From contig SVTQ01000002.1 in NCBI GenBank assembly GCA_015063695.1, positions 1 through 64,000 on the forward strand: a stretch of 64,000 nucleotides of DNA, in the 5' to 3' direction. This stretch comes from Oscillospiraceae bacterium. GTDB taxonomy: Bacteria > Bacillota > Clostridia > Oscillospirales > CAG-272. The stretch's first letter is position 1, and the number at the start of each line of letters is the position of its first letter. Under the pieces are notes generated by a model. That model searched no databases, was not told the origin of the DNA, and saw nothing but the letters and a program-made list of their open reading frames with translations. This document shows, piece after piece, positions 42,134 to 51,648 of the stretch. The translations under genes and the position numbers were made by a program.

Positions 42134-43237
42134 TTACTCTTCAACTTCCGTATAGAAAACTTCAAGCACGGTTTCGAGGACGTTTTCGGCATCAAGATGG
42201 ACTTCCATAAATCTGTCGCCCATGACCGCTTCGCCTTCGAGAACGTAGATGTTATCGAAGTTAATATTCTTATTTTCAAGAACAGTTGAAGCAAGGTAGG
42301 TAAATTCCGAAAGGGTAATATTCGTGCAGGTATAGTCCATTGCCGCATTATAAAGCTTTGTCACTGTTGAAAAATCCGCAAGACAGGCTTCAACAGCTTT
42401 CTTAGCAAAAGCCTTTGCAAACTGGAGCTGTCTTTCACGCCTTAATGCATCGGAATTGAACTTTGTGGTATCTCGTCTCTGAATGTAATCCCTTGCGGCA
42501 TCGTCGATAAGATAATAGGTTTCTCCCTTTACAAACTCACCGATGTCCTCGATAGCCACTACATAAACTCCGCCAACTGCGTTATTAAGGCTCTGTATTC
42601 CGCGGAGATTAAGGGAAGCGTAATTTGAAATTTCAATACCGCAAAGAAGTCTTTCCATGGAGGTCACCACGTTTTCACAGCTTGTGTCCTCACCGTCTCC
42701 GTAAGAATATGCAAGGCAAAGCTGCATCTTCTGTATACCTGCGTAGGTCCCGTCCTCGCTGTAGACCTCAACGTCCGCCATTGCATCACGGGGAATAACT
42801 ATCATTGAAACATCACCCGTTTTTGTATTGAACGCCATTACCATATTGGTATCGGCCTGGCCTGCGCCTTTGTCCGCATCCTCTGCTTCAAGGTCATAGT
42901 CGTCAATTCCCATAAAGGCAACGGGCACTATATTTTCGTTATACAGATACTTTTTTCCGCGCCACGTTACGGTCTTACCGCCGTCAAAGGTCTCAAGCTC
43001 TGTAAGCTCCTCCTTTTCTACAAGCTCTTCAAGCTGAACGGGATCGACCACCGTAGGTTCAAAGCTGTTTTTACCCACGTTTCTCATAACAAAAAACGAG
43101 ATAACGAGAGCGGCAACAAGAAGCGCAAGAAGAACCACTATAGAAAGAAGGACTGCAAGAATAATCTTTCCGCCTTTTTTCTTGTTTTTAACTTCGGGTT
43201 TCGTTAAGACTTCTTTTTCGGGAGTGTTATTTTCCAT
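42134..43237 (-). CDS. LytR-CpsA-Psr family protein
   Basis: 367 residues. Cytoplasmic Lys-rich N-terminus, one transmembrane helix (about 27-52), then the LCP domain (about 105-340): VPVAFMGIDDYD, GQADTNMVMAFN (Asp/Arg-type metal site) with VSMIVIPRDAMAD, and DAARDYIQRRDTTKFNSDALRRERQLQFAKA. LCP enzymes attach teichoic acids or other glycopolymers to peptidoglycan. The sequence RRDTTKFNSDALRRERQ is the family's arginine-rich substrate loop. It lies next to a sortase, so both handle wall attachment. GGAG upstream. Confidence 0.88.
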   Translation of the reverse strand: MENNTPEKEVLTKPEVKNKKKGGKIILAVLLSIVVLLALLVAALVISFFVMRNVGKNSFEPTVVDPVQLEELVEKEELTELETFDGGKTVTWRGKKYLYNENIVPVAFMGIDDYDLEAEDADKGAGQADTNMVMAFNTKTGDVSMIVIPRDAMADVEVYSEDGTYAGIQKMQLCLAYSYGDGEDTSCENVVTSMERLLCGIEISNYASLNLRGIQSLNNAVGGVYVVAIEDIGEFVKGETYYLIDDAARDYIQRRDTTKFNSDALRRERQLQFAKAFAKKAVEACLADFSTVTKLYNAAMDYTCTNITLSEFTYLASTVLENKNINFDNIYVLEGEAVMGDRFMEVHLDAENVLETVLEVFYTEVEE

Positions 43238-43257
43238 TTTAGTTCTCCTTTCCGTCT

Positions 43258-44088
43258 TTATTTTGTAGACTCGTCGCTAATAAGCACTGCATTTACAAGA
43301 TAACGGTATCTGTTATCCGCCATACAGGTGCTCATAACAAGGAGCTTATCGTCGTTTTCAAGAGCTGCGCCCTCTCTGACGTTCTGAGGGAACATCATTG
43401 GACTGAGAACATAGTCGAAATAATCCCTTCGAACCTGTTCGTTGTCAAAGTTAAAGGAGTTCATTATATGACGGTTATCATATTTATAAGCCGATACCAC
43501 CTTATAAGTCAGAATGTGCCCCGGTGTATAGACGTATACCGTTTCATGCTCTTTGAAAAAATCGGGATCCTCAAAATTATGGAGGGTTGCAAACATGGAG
43601 CCGTCCTCGGTCATGTTATGTCCGTAGACCACCGTTACGGGGTCCATAAAATCCCTTTTGTTATGGGACTGCGAGAAAAGGACACCTGCAAGGAGATAAT
43701 TCCCGTCTACACCTCGGCGCAGATAATAGAGGTCGTCGTTTCGGCTCTGGAGAATGGGATAGTCAACGTTTGTTCCGGGAATTCGCATCCATGCGTATAT
43801 CTCATCATTTATTGCCATCTGCTCGGAAAAATCAATGGGGTTATCAGGAAGTGGCTCCGTTTCAACATCAGTCTCCTTCTCACTCTCCGCCCCTGTGCTA
43901 TCTGAACTTTCTTCGGGCTCTGAGATATCCGTAGGTTCCCCGGAGGGGTCTGTTACGGTGCCTCCCGAAAAATCAAAAATTCCGAGGCGCACGGAGAAAT
44001 AGACAGCCGTAAGAAGCAAAAGGATTATGAGAATAATGAGGGAAATAATAAAGGGTATCTTATAGTCCGAGTTTCTTTCGTTTTTCAC
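43258..44088 (-). CDS. srtB: Class B sortase
   Basis: 276 residues. Starts with GTG 5 bases after GGAG. N-terminal transmembrane anchor (about 10-32) and an acidic Ser/Glu/Asp spacer, then the catalytic domain: IPGTNVDYPILQ, TVVYGHNM (catalytic His), and LLVMSTCMADNRYRYLVNAVLI (Cys and Arg). Class B sortases anchor specific surface proteins, and in Clostridioides difficile the recognised motif is (S/P)PxTG. The protein encoded next door ends in SPVTG, which fits. It belongs to a sortase-substrate-LCP group. Confidence 0.92.
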   Translation of the reverse strand: MKNERNSDYKIPFIISLIILIILLLLTAVYFSVRLGIFDFSGGTVTDPSGEPTDISEPEESSDSTGAESEKETDVETEPLPDNPIDFSEQMAINDEIYAWMRIPGTNVDYPILQSRNDDLYYLRRGVDGNYLLAGVLFSQSHNKRDFMDPVTVVYGHNMTEDGSMFATLHNFEDPDFFKEHETVYVYTPGHILTYKVVSAYKYDNRHIMNSFNFDNEQVRRDYFDYVLSPMMFPQNVREGAALENDDKLLVMSTCMADNRYRYLVNAVLISDESTK

Positions 44089-44129
44089 TTTTGCTCCTTT
44101 CCGCCGCAGGCGCGGCAATTTTAAAAACT

Positions 44130-44171
44130 CCCCTGTTATCATTCCTCGGAACAGTAACAGGGGATCTTTTA
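44130..44171 (-). terminator. Terminator of the SPVTG-protein gene
   Basis: CCCCTGTTA pairs with TAACAGGGG, followed on the minus strand by AGTTTTT, between the surface protein and the sortase. Confidence 0.75.
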
Positions 44172-44186
44172 TTATTTACTTTGAAT

Positions 44187-44669
44187 TTATTTTGCGTCGA
44201 AGAGGTACTTCTTACCTGTGTATGCAACTGCAAAAGCACTGATGGCAAGAGCCGTCGCCATAACTGCTGTAATCATGCTGTTCTCATAGCCTGTTACGGG
44301 AGACTCCTTGTCGGTGTCCTTGTCGGGTCCTTTACCTTCGAAAGCCGCAGTGAACACAACGTCACTCTTGGGACGAACAACGATAACCTTGGAGTTAGCG
44401 TCACCCTCTACCCATTCAAATTCACCTGTAAATGTCCAACCGATGAAGGTAAAGCCGTCGTCTTCCTTAGCTGTGATCTTAACTGTTTCTCCAACGGGAA
44501 CTGTAGGCTTTTCTGCATTGGCAGTACCGCCCTTATCGTCCTTAACGTTAGCTACTACGTTATAAAAATCCTTTGCGCCGGGGCTGAGAAATTCATCTGC
44601 AGCAAACACTGTGCCGATTACGGAAAGCATCATAAGAGATGCGAGAATAATTGCAAAAAGCTTCTTCAT
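44187..44669 (-). CDS. Small surface protein with SPVTG sorting signal
   Basis: 160 residues. Signal peptide (MKKLFAIILASLMMLSVIGT, cleavage after AAD or FAA), then a repeat domain (EKPTVPVGETVKITAKEDD, GFTFIGWTFTGEFEW, VVFTAAFEG) of the InlB/Listeria-Bacteroides type. The end is a sorting signal: SPVTG, hydrophobic helix (MITAVMATALAISAFAVAY), then a charged GKKYLFDAK. The SPVTG fits the (S/P)PxTG specificity of class B sortases, and the class B sortase gene is adjacent, so it is the likely substrate. Own promoter at 44712. Start ATG 44669, AGGAG upstream. Confidence 0.88.
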   Translation of the reverse strand: MKKLFAIILASLMMLSVIGTVFAADEFLSPGAKDFYNVVANVKDDKGGTANAEKPTVPVGETVKITAKEDDGFTFIGWTFTGEFEWVEGDANSKVIVVRPKSDVVFTAAFEGKGPDKDTDKESPVTGYENSMITAVMATALAISAFAVAYTGKKYLFDAK

Positions 44670-44711
44670 GATATATCCTTCTCCTGTCAAGTTATATTCT
44701 TATACACAATA

Positions 44712-44740
44712 ATAATATCATATACCAAAGATTTTGTCAA
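44712..44740 (-). promoter_or_regulatory. Promoter of the SPVTG-protein gene
   Basis: Minus strand TTGACA, 17 bases, TATTAT, about 43 bases ahead of the start codon. Confidence 0.85.
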
Positions 44741-44781
44741 CATCGATTTTTGCCGTTTTCAAGTCTTGAAAAATGAAAAAC

Positions 44782-44810
44782 CGCCCGTCAGGAAAAAACT
44801 TGACGGGCGA
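44782..44810 (-). terminator. Terminator of the SNF symporter
   Basis: CGCCCGTCAAG with its complement through a TTTTTTC loop, then GGTTTTTC on the minus strand. Confidence 0.8.
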
Positions 44811-44821
44811 TCAGATTCAAA

Positions 44822-46213
44822 TCAAATAAATTTATCAAGCACACCGTATGCAAAGATGATAAGAACGATAACGGGGAGAACGTATGTGAGATAGAAGCGG
44901 AATATCTTTACCCAAGTGGGGTTAATGCCTTTTGCAACCTTCATACCCTTACCTGTGTCGGCTTCCTTGACAAACTTATCCCATCCCCAAGCCTTCTTTG
45001 ATACGCAGAAGATAAGGTAAACAAGAGCGCCGAGAGGAAGAATAACGTTGGAAACCGCAAAATCTTCAAGGTCGAGAATATTGGAGCCTTCGCCGAAGGG
45101 AGTAAAGCCCGAGAGTACGTTGAAGCCCAGAGCGCAGGGTATTGACAGAATAAGCATTGCGACACCGCAGATAATGGAAGTCTTTCTTCTTGACCAACCC
45201 GTAAGGTCAGCAACGCAGGCGAGAATATTTTCGAATACCGCAATTACCGTGGACATAGCCGCAAACGCCATGAAGATGAAGAACAGTGTTCCCCAAATTC
45301 TGCCGCCGGGCATATTTGCAAAGATATTGGGAAGAGTTACGAAAATAAGGGGAGGTCCCTGTCCTGCTTCAACACCGTATGCAGAGCAAGCGGGGAAAAT
45401 AATGAGACCTGCCGTGAAAGCCACAAAGGTATCAAGAACGGTTACTCTTACAGCTTCTCCCATAAGCGCTCTTTCTCTGCCGATATAGCTTCCGAAAATA
45501 GCCATGGAGCCGATACCGATACTGAGAGTGAAGAACGCCTGATTCATAGCGGCAACGAGAACTGTTCCGAGGCCGTGTTCTTTAACACCGTCAAGGCTGG
45601 GGACAAGATAGAACTTGAGGCCTTCAGCTGCGCCGTCAAGAAGCACGGAGTTTACTGCAAGAATTACAATAAGCACGAGAAGAGCTATCATCATTATTTT
45701 TGTTACGCCCTCAACACCCTTCTGAAGACCGATTCCACAGATAAGGAAACCGAGAATAACTACAACGGCAGTCCAAATCACGAGGGTTACAGGGTCTGCA
45801 AGAAGCGTATCAAATGCGGCTCCTACCGCCTGTGTATCCGCGCCGACAAATTTGCCCGATGCCATAAGGTAGCAATAATGGAGCATCCAGCCTGCAACGA
45901 CCGTATAGAACATCATAAGCAGGGTATTGCCTGCAAGAGCGACGTATCCGTGAAGATGCCACTTCTGATGGGGCTTTTCAAGCACTGTGAAAGATTTAGC
46001 AACGCTTCGTTTACTTGCTCTGCCCACTGCGAATTCCATTGTCATAAGAGGAATACCCATAGCAACGAGGAAGAACAGATAAATAAGCACAAAAAGAGCT
46101 CCGCCGTATTGACCTGTTATGTAAGGGAACTTCCATACGTTACCGATACCGATAGCACAACCGGCAGAGAGAAGAATAAATCCCAGACGGGAACCGAGAC
46201 TTTCTCTTTTCAT
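44822..46213 (-). CDS. Sodium:neurotransmitter symporter family transporter
   Basis: 463 residues and about 11-12 transmembrane helices, the bacterial SNF/NSS length (LeuT-like). N-terminal hallmark GFILLSAGCAIGIGNVWKFPYI, with the Na+/substrate-site helix 1 break, and EFAVGR in helix 2. Probably imports an amino acid with sodium; specificity cannot be read. AGGAGG before the ATG. It stands alone, next to the surface-protein gene, but is not obviously linked to it. Confidence 0.92.
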   Translation of the reverse strand: MKRESLGSRLGFILLSAGCAIGIGNVWKFPYITGQYGGALFVLIYLFFLVAMGIPLMTMEFAVGRASKRSVAKSFTVLEKPHQKWHLHGYVALAGNTLLMMFYTVVAGWMLHYCYLMASGKFVGADTQAVGAAFDTLLADPVTLVIWTAVVVILGFLICGIGLQKGVEGVTKIMMIALLVLIVILAVNSVLLDGAAEGLKFYLVPSLDGVKEHGLGTVLVAAMNQAFFTLSIGIGSMAIFGSYIGRERALMGEAVRVTVLDTFVAFTAGLIIFPACSAYGVEAGQGPPLIFVTLPNIFANMPGGRIWGTLFFIFMAFAAMSTVIAVFENILACVADLTGWSRRKTSIICGVAMLILSIPCALGFNVLSGFTPFGEGSNILDLEDFAVSNVILPLGALVYLIFCVSKKAWGWDKFVKEADTGKGMKVAKGINPTWVKIFRFYLTYVLPVIVLIIFAYGVLDKFI

Positions 46214-46347
46214 ATTTTCCTCCTGAAAGAAAATTTTATGGTGCTATTGTACCACAAAAAACAAGTTTTTTCAATCCCGTTTTTGTGATTTGTTAACAAT
46301 TTTTGGTTTCTTTTTAACTTTAGATTTAAAAACAGGCTCAAAAAATC

Positions 46348-46389
46348 CCCGTTTGCCATCAGAGCTTCATATCTGACGGAAATCGGGGA
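46348..46389 (-). terminator. Terminator of the yybS-gdpP-rplI-dnaB operon
   Basis: CCCCGATTTCCGTCAGA pairs with TCTGATGGCAAACGGGG with small inner bulges, followed by ATTTTTTG on the minus strand. Confidence 0.78.
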
Positions 46390-46412
46390 CTTTATTTTTA
46401 TCCTATTAATAT

Positions 46413-47756
46413 TTACTCCTGAATACCGTTATCCTCAACGGTCATAAACTTTGTGTACTGAGGAAGCCACGCCATCTTAACGTCGCCCTGAGAGCCGTGT
46501 CTGTTCTTGGCGATGATAAGCTCGGCTTTGTTCTTCTTTTCGGGGTCGTTCTTATCGTATTCGCCGGGACGGTAGATAAACAGAACGATATCTGCGTCCT
46601 GCTCAATAGCACCGGAGTCACGAAGGTCGGAAAGCACGGGCTTATGTCCGTCCTCACCCGTTCTCTTTTCGGAAGCACGGGAGAGCTGAGCACAGGTGAT
46701 TACGGGAACGCCGAATTCCTTTGCCATAAGCTTTAAGTTTCTTGAAATATCGCCTATTTCGTTTACCTTATTATCGGTGTGCTTTTCGCCCTGCATAAGT
46801 CCCAGATAGTCGATGATAACAAGGCCGAGATCCTTTACACGGCGGAGCTTCGCCTTCATACCCGTTACGGTAACACCCGTTGAGTCGTCTATCATTATGT
46901 TACAGCCTGCAAGTCTTGCCGCCGCATGGCCGAGCTTCGTCCAGTCCTCCTCGTCAAGCATACCTGAGCGCAGCTTTGTTGACTCAACCATTGCTTCACT
47001 TGCAAGAAGTCTTGTTGCGAGCTGCTCCGTTGACATTTCAAGAGAAAAGATACAAACCTTTTTAGGTGAGCGGAAGGCGGCATTTACCGCCACGTTAAGA
47101 CAAAAAGAGGTCTTACCCATACCGGGACGGGCGCCTACAAGCACGAAGTCGCCCTTACTCATACCTACGAGAAGGCGGTCAATTCCCGCAAAGCCCGTCT
47201 GCATACCGATCGCCTCGGCGCGGTTTGTTTCAAGCTCCTTGAGTCTGTTGAAGGACATCATGATAGCATCCTTGATATGGACGAATTCATGATTTTCGTG
47301 CTTGTCCGCAATGGAATAGATCCTCTGCTCTGCTGATTCAAGAAGCTTCTGTGTATTGTTCTCCTCGGAATATGCGTCCTCTACGATGGACTCACCTGCC
47401 GAAATAAGGGCGCGGAGAATGCTTTTATCCCTTACTATTTTTGCATAGTCCTTTACGTTTGATGCAGTGGGGACTATTTCAACTATAAGACTTATGTATT
47501 CCTTTCCTCCCGCCTTGTCATAGACTCCTTCCCGTACAAGCTCGTCAATGAGGGTAACGAGGTCTATTCTGCGGCTCTTGAGGTACATGCTCTGCATTAT
47601 GGAGAAGATCTGCTTATGCTCCTCGAGATAAAAATCCTCTTTAGTGATAATACCTACGAGCTCGTCCATAACGTCGGGCTTTATAAGCACCGCGCCGAGG
47701 ACCGACTGCTCCGCCTCAAGGGAAAAAGGAAGCTTTTTTCCGTATTCTTCGTTCAT
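46413..47756 (-). CDS. dnaB: Replicative DNA helicase DnaB
   Basis: 447 residues. N-terminal DnaB domain (LPFSLEAEQSVLGAVL), linker, then RecA-like core: Walker A VGARPGMGKTSFCLN, Walker B VIIDYLGLM, arginine-rich YRPGEYDKN region and QLSRASEKR. It is the hexameric replication-fork helicase. In Bacilli and Clostridia it closes the yybS-gdpP-rplI-dnaB cluster, as here. There is no intein. GGAG before the ATG. Confidence 0.97.
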   Translation of the reverse strand: MNEEYGKKLPFSLEAEQSVLGAVLIKPDVMDELVGIITKEDFYLEEHKQIFSIMQSMYLKSRRIDLVTLIDELVREGVYDKAGGKEYISLIVEIVPTASNVKDYAKIVRDKSILRALISAGESIVEDAYSEENNTQKLLESAEQRIYSIADKHENHEFVHIKDAIMMSFNRLKELETNRAEAIGMQTGFAGIDRLLVGMSKGDFVLVGARPGMGKTSFCLNVAVNAAFRSPKKVCIFSLEMSTEQLATRLLASEAMVESTKLRSGMLDEEDWTKLGHAAARLAGCNIMIDDSTGVTVTGMKAKLRRVKDLGLVIIDYLGLMQGEKHTDNKVNEIGDISRNLKLMAKEFGVPVITCAQLSRASEKRTGEDGHKPVLSDLRDSGAIEQDADIVLFIYRPGEYDKNDPEKKNKAELIIAKNRHGSQGDVKMAWLPQYTKFMTVEDNGIQE

Positions 47757-47769
47757 TTTTAACTCCGTA

Positions 47770-48213
47770 TCAGTCAGAGATAACTACGTTAATTTTACCG
47801 GATATTTCGGTGTAGAGCTTTACGTCAAGGGCATAAGTGCCGAAAGCTTTGATAGGTCCGTCCATTACGATCTTTCTTCTGTCGACCTTGATGCCGTGCT
47901 GTTTTTCGAGGCCTTCAGCGATATCGGAAGAGGTGATGGAACCGTAAAGTCTTCCGTCAGCCCCCGCCTTGCTTGTAAGCTTTACAACAACTGTCTCAAG
48001 CTTCGCCTTCAGCTCGTTTGCCGCTGCCTTTTCAAGCTCGATCTTATGCTGCTTTGAGGATTCCTTGTTCTTAATTTCGTTCATCACCTTGGCATCTGCC
48101 TCTACTGCCAGTCCCTTGGGAAGCAGGAAGTTTCTTGCATAGCCGTCGGATACGTTTATTACCTGGTCCTTTTTTCCCTGACCCTTTACGTCTTGTAAAA
48201 GTACAACTTTCAT
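47770..48213 (-). CDS. rplI: 50S ribosomal protein L9
   Basis: 147 residues: N-terminal [35 protein letters not shown] (text abridged to the family's start), long central helix with [21 protein letters not shown] and a C-terminal RNA-binding domain ([13 protein letters not shown]). The start is the ATG at 48213 with AGGAGG about 9 bases ahead; the longer frame is rejected. The yybS-gdpP-rplI-dnaB order is conserved in Firmicutes. Confidence 0.97.
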   Translation of the reverse strand: MKVVLLQDVKGQGKKDQVINVSDGYARNFLLPKGLAVEADAKVMNEIKNKESSKQHKIELEKAAANELKAKLETVVVKLTSKAGADGRLYGSITSSDIAEGLEKQHGIKVDRRKIVMDGPIKAFGTYALDVKLYTEISGKINVVISD

Positions 48214-48247
48214 TATATTTTTCCTCCTGAATGGATATATTTCTTTT

Positions 48248-50287
48248 TTATTTACTTTCGTCAAGGTATTTGTCTATAGCTTCTTTAAGAAGTTCGACTA
48301 CCTCTTTGACACCCTTATCCTTTATCTGAGCGCCTGCGGAGTCAAAGTGTCCGCCGCCCTTCAGCTTTTCAAGGATAAGCTGAACGTTTATGGTTCCCAC
48401 GCTTCGTGCCGAAATGTGGATGGCATCGGGCATTTTTACAATTACAAAGGATGCCTTTATGCCTTCAAGCTCAAGAAGCTTGTCCGCGGCTCTTGCGGCA
48501 GGTATACTGTCCTCGGCATCGCCAACCGTGTCACCCACGGATATTGCCGCCACGTCCCTGTATATCTCAACGCTTGAACGGAATTTGTTTTCTCTTTCGT
48601 ACTCATCGAGAGTTGTTTTGAAAAATTCCTGAACTGCGGAAATGTCAACACCGTGGTCACGCAGATAAAGCGCCGCGCTGAATGTACGTGTACCCGTATT
48701 CTTTCTGAACTGATTGGTGTCAAGGAGAATACCGGCGAACATTATGTCCGCTTCTCTCGGAAGCAGAAGCTCTGAAGGAAGGACCTGCTCGAGCATTTCG
48801 CAAACGAGCTCGCAGGTTGCGGAAGCGGAAGGCTCAATGTATGTGATGAGGGGTTCCTTTGCGAAATCCTCAGTTTTTCTGTGGTGGTCGATGATAATAA
48901 TATCACGGCAGCTTTCTGCAAGATGAGGCTCCTCATATACTCGGGGATTGTTAACGTCCACGATTATAAGAAGCGTATCGGGAGTTACAAGGTCGAGAGC
49001 CGCCTCGCGGCTTACGAGTATTCCCTTATAATCCTTTTCGTCCTTTATCCAGTCAAGGCACTTTTCAATTCCGCCGAAGGAGAAATCGGTCACCACGTTT
49101 ACGGGAACACCGCAGAACATGGCAAAACGCGCCATACCGATGGATGCACCGAAGGCATCAAAGTCAGGTCTCTTGTGGGCCATGATGATAACGTTTGAAG
49201 CCTCGGATATTTTTACAAGGATCTCGTTTGCCACTATGCGGGCACGAACCTTCGCTTTCTTCTGAAGGGTCTTGGTTCTACCGCCGAAGATGCTCTGGGA
49301 GCCGTCGGGGTGCTTTACGACCGCCTGGTCGCCGCCTCGCTGAAGAGCCAGCTCAAGAGCGGACTGCGCCGCCTTTTCCTTTTCCGCAAGGGTTCCTTCA
49401 ATATTAGCCACACCCATGGAAACGGTGATGGGGATACTGCCCGAGCCTACTCTCACCTCTCTTATTTTATCGAGGATATCGAATTTCTGTTCTACAAAAC
49501 GGTCAAAGCTCTCTCTGTTGAAGAGGAAGATGTATTTTTCTTTCTGATATTCCTTGAGTACACCGCCTGCCTCTGTGGCAAAGGTACGGAGAATAGTCTC
49601 CGTGGAGGAGGATGCAAGTCTGTATTCCTCCTGCTCCTGACTGAGCATTTCCTCGAGGTTATCGACCATAACGTAGGCAACAACCGTTTCGCGTCTGCGA
49701 AGGGTATCCTTCGCTTCTTCAAGCTCCGTTACGTCTATGAGAGAGTGGAGCACGTATGCTTCAACGCCCACTCTGATGATACTCTGCTTCACAACGAACT
49801 GTCTGCCCGCGAAGGTTGCCGAGCAGAATTCCTCCGTTTCATCGGGAGATCTGTTAAATTCAAGTATCTTGCTTATATCGGCGCCCTTAAGGGATTTTTC
49901 ACTCTTTAAGACCTCGGAAGCTTCCTTGTTATACCAGATAATTCTGCGATCGCTCTTTCCTGTCAGAAGAACGGGACAGCAGACTTCGGACATGGAGGAG
50001 AGCATTATTTCACCAAGAAGGGGATGAAGATCTGACTGCTTGATCTCAAGGTCAATTCGGGGCTTCATCACGATTGCCGCCACCGATACCCCCACAAGGT
50101 AAAGACCGAGTATCACAAGCCCTGTCCATGCAGGGGACAAAGGCGTAGCACTCATAAGCAGAATGTATATAAGCAGTGCTCCCACCGCGCCGAGGGCGGG
50201 AATCAGAAATCCCGGAAGCACTCTGAGAAAGCCGCTCTTTACACCGTCATGGCCAAAGGGACTTTGTACTGACTTGTTTTTCTTCAT
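48248..50287 (-). CDS. gdpP: Cyclic-di-AMP phosphodiesterase GdpP
   Basis: 679 residues. Two N-terminal transmembrane helices (about 30-75), a PAS-like domain (about 85-165), a degenerate GGDEF domain (about 180-310, GVANIEGTL; no catalytic GGDEF), then DHH (about 350-500) and DHHA1 parts. DHH metal sites: [33 protein letters not shown] and LLDTNQF; C-terminal [11 protein letters not shown]. Hydrolyses c-di-AMP and so sets osmotic and wall homeostasis. ATG 50287 with AGGTG ahead. Confidence 0.95.
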   Translation of the reverse strand: MKKNKSVQSPFGHDGVKSGFLRVLPGFLIPALGAVGALLIYILLMSATPLSPAWTGLVILGLYLVGVSVAAIVMKPRIDLEIKQSDLHPLLGEIMLSSMSEVCCPVLLTGKSDRRIIWYNKEASEVLKSEKSLKGADISKILEFNRSPDETEEFCSATFAGRQFVVKQSIIRVGVEAYVLHSLIDVTELEEAKDTLRRRETVVAYVMVDNLEEMLSQEQEEYRLASSSTETILRTFATEAGGVLKEYQKEKYIFLFNRESFDRFVEQKFDILDKIREVRVGSGSIPITVSMGVANIEGTLAEKEKAAQSALELALQRGGDQAVVKHPDGSQSIFGGRTKTLQKKAKVRARIVANEILVKISEASNVIIMAHKRPDFDAFGASIGMARFAMFCGVPVNVVTDFSFGGIEKCLDWIKDEKDYKGILVSREAALDLVTPDTLLIIVDVNNPRVYEEPHLAESCRDIIIIDHHRKTEDFAKEPLITYIEPSASATCELVCEMLEQVLPSELLLPREADIMFAGILLDTNQFRKNTGTRTFSAALYLRDHGVDISAVQEFFKTTLDEYERENKFRSSVEIYRDVAAISVGDTVGDAEDSIPAARAADKLLELEGIKASFVIVKMPDAIHISARSVGTINVQLILEKLKGGGHFDSAGAQIKDKGVKEVVELLKEAIDKYLDESK

Positions 50288-50327
50288 ATTTTTCACCTGC
50301 AAATCTGCAAAGTTAACTTATCGGAAA

Positions 50328-51404
50328 TCACATGTTCCCCTTGTTCTTTTCGTCCATCTTATTCTTCATTAACTTGAAGATCTCCGCGTTTATTCTTTCA
50401 GATGCGCCGTAAAAGGCAACGAAAAGCATTCCCATGAGGGGGCTCATGATGAAAACGGGGATAATAAGCCAGAGAATAAAGGTTCTTCGGGGAGCGCGGA
50501 CTGCTCTGCCGTCGGGAGTAACTATTACCTGACGGGGAGCTTTTATCTTCATAATGAGAATGGAGACTCCCGTTATAAAGAGAGGAATGAACATTGCAAT
50601 GGCAATATTGACAAAGGCAAACTGAACTACCTCTGTTCCTTTGAAGGCGGAAACTATTGCCGCCAGGAGAACCGTTGCAATAAAGAATACTGCACCGTGA
50701 AGCCCGACTACGGGATTAAATCTTTCGTTATAATGAAGCTCCTCCGTTGCAAAGGCTCTGTGCATCACCGCACCGAGGAGATAAAGAAGCGCGCCGAGAG
50801 TGATGAAAACTGCCGCAAAGGTTCCGGGAAGAAGAACTGTGGTTGAAGAAATAACGGAGTCCATCATATCCTTCGTTACATCAAAGCCAAGCTCTGCCGC
50901 CTCGATGGTCTGCGTAAAGGCTTCGGCAGCAGAAGCCGTCACCTCGTTCCACCAAAGGACTGCTGCATCAAATATTGACCCGTCCGCGCCCTTTTCAACG
51001 CTCCATCTGTCAAGCATATAGAAAAATGATGCGCCGAAATATGCGGCAAAGCCTACGGAGCAGAATACCGAGCCCTTCCAGAAGGATGCTTTAAGCTTTA
51101 TTCCGAGCGCAGCAAGGGCACCTAAAAGATATACGGAAAGCCCCGTGATGAGAGAGGACAGCATATCCTTTGAAAATACCCAAAGAAGAGCAGTGCACAA
51201 AAGGGGAACTGCCGCCGTTAAAGCAGGCCGCTTCGAAGCTGAGATAAGCCACGCTGCAAGTGCGGCTCCCGCAAGGAGAAAAAGGAAGGAAAAAGCCGAC
51301 AGAAGCGTTGAAACTCCGCAAAGAAAACAGACTCCGAAAACCTTCATAGGTGCGGGATATTTCTTTTGGGATGTATTTAAATCACCGTGGTAACTGCCTT
51401 GCAT
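50328..51404 (-). CDS. yybS: YybS-family (DUF2232) membrane protein
   Basis: 358 residues with eight or so hydrophobic segments. YybS-type membrane protein of unknown function, always located before gdpP. Strong hydrophobic segments at about 22-45, 60-90, 110-130, 190-225, 255-300, 325-345, with a polar C-terminus ending KMDEKNKGNM. AAAGGAG 8 bases before the ATG. Consensus-type promoter at 51446-51474, so the whole operon yybS-gdpP-rplI-dnaB likely reads from here. Confidence 0.85.
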   Translation of the reverse strand: MQGSYHGDLNTSQKKYPAPMKVFGVCFLCGVSTLLSAFSFLFLLAGAALAAWLISASKRPALTAAVPLLCTALLWVFSKDMLSSLITGLSVYLLGALAALGIKLKASFWKGSVFCSVGFAAYFGASFFYMLDRWSVEKGADGSIFDAAVLWWNEVTASAAEAFTQTIEAAELGFDVTKDMMDSVISSTTVLLPGTFAAVFITLGALLYLLGAVMHRAFATEELHYNERFNPVVGLHGAVFFIATVLLAAIVSAFKGTEVVQFAFVNIAIAMFIPLFITGVSILIMKIKAPRQVIVTPDGRAVRAPRRTFILWLIIPVFIMSPLMGMLFVAFYGASERINAEIFKLMKNKMDEKNKGNM

Positions 51405-51445
51405 TTCATTCTCTCCTTTCTGTTTCTCTGAACATATACACAGTT

Positions 51446-51474
51446 AGTATACCAAAATATTTTGCGTTTGTAAA
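51446..51474 (-). promoter_or_regulatory. Promoter of the yybS operon
   Basis: Minus strand TTTACA, 17 bases, TATACT, 41 bases ahead of the yybS start. Confidence 0.8.
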
Positions 51475-51578
51475 CATTAAAATCAATATTATAAAGAATA
51501 ATAACAGTGAAAGCTGAAGCTTACCTTTAAAAGCGGGGCGGAAAACTGAAAAAAATTGTCAAAAGCAAGCTTTTGGTG

Positions 51579-51607
51579 TTGCATTAGCGCGTTTTTTCTT
51601 ATATAAT
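51579..51607 (+). promoter_or_regulatory. Promoter of murD
   Basis: TTGCAT, 17 bases, TATAAT, about 40 bases before the murD ATG. The remaining 51475-51578 shows no other feature. Confidence 0.75.
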
Positions 51608-51648
51608 ATAATAGATTAATTATATCCGAAAACGGAGCATCATCAATT

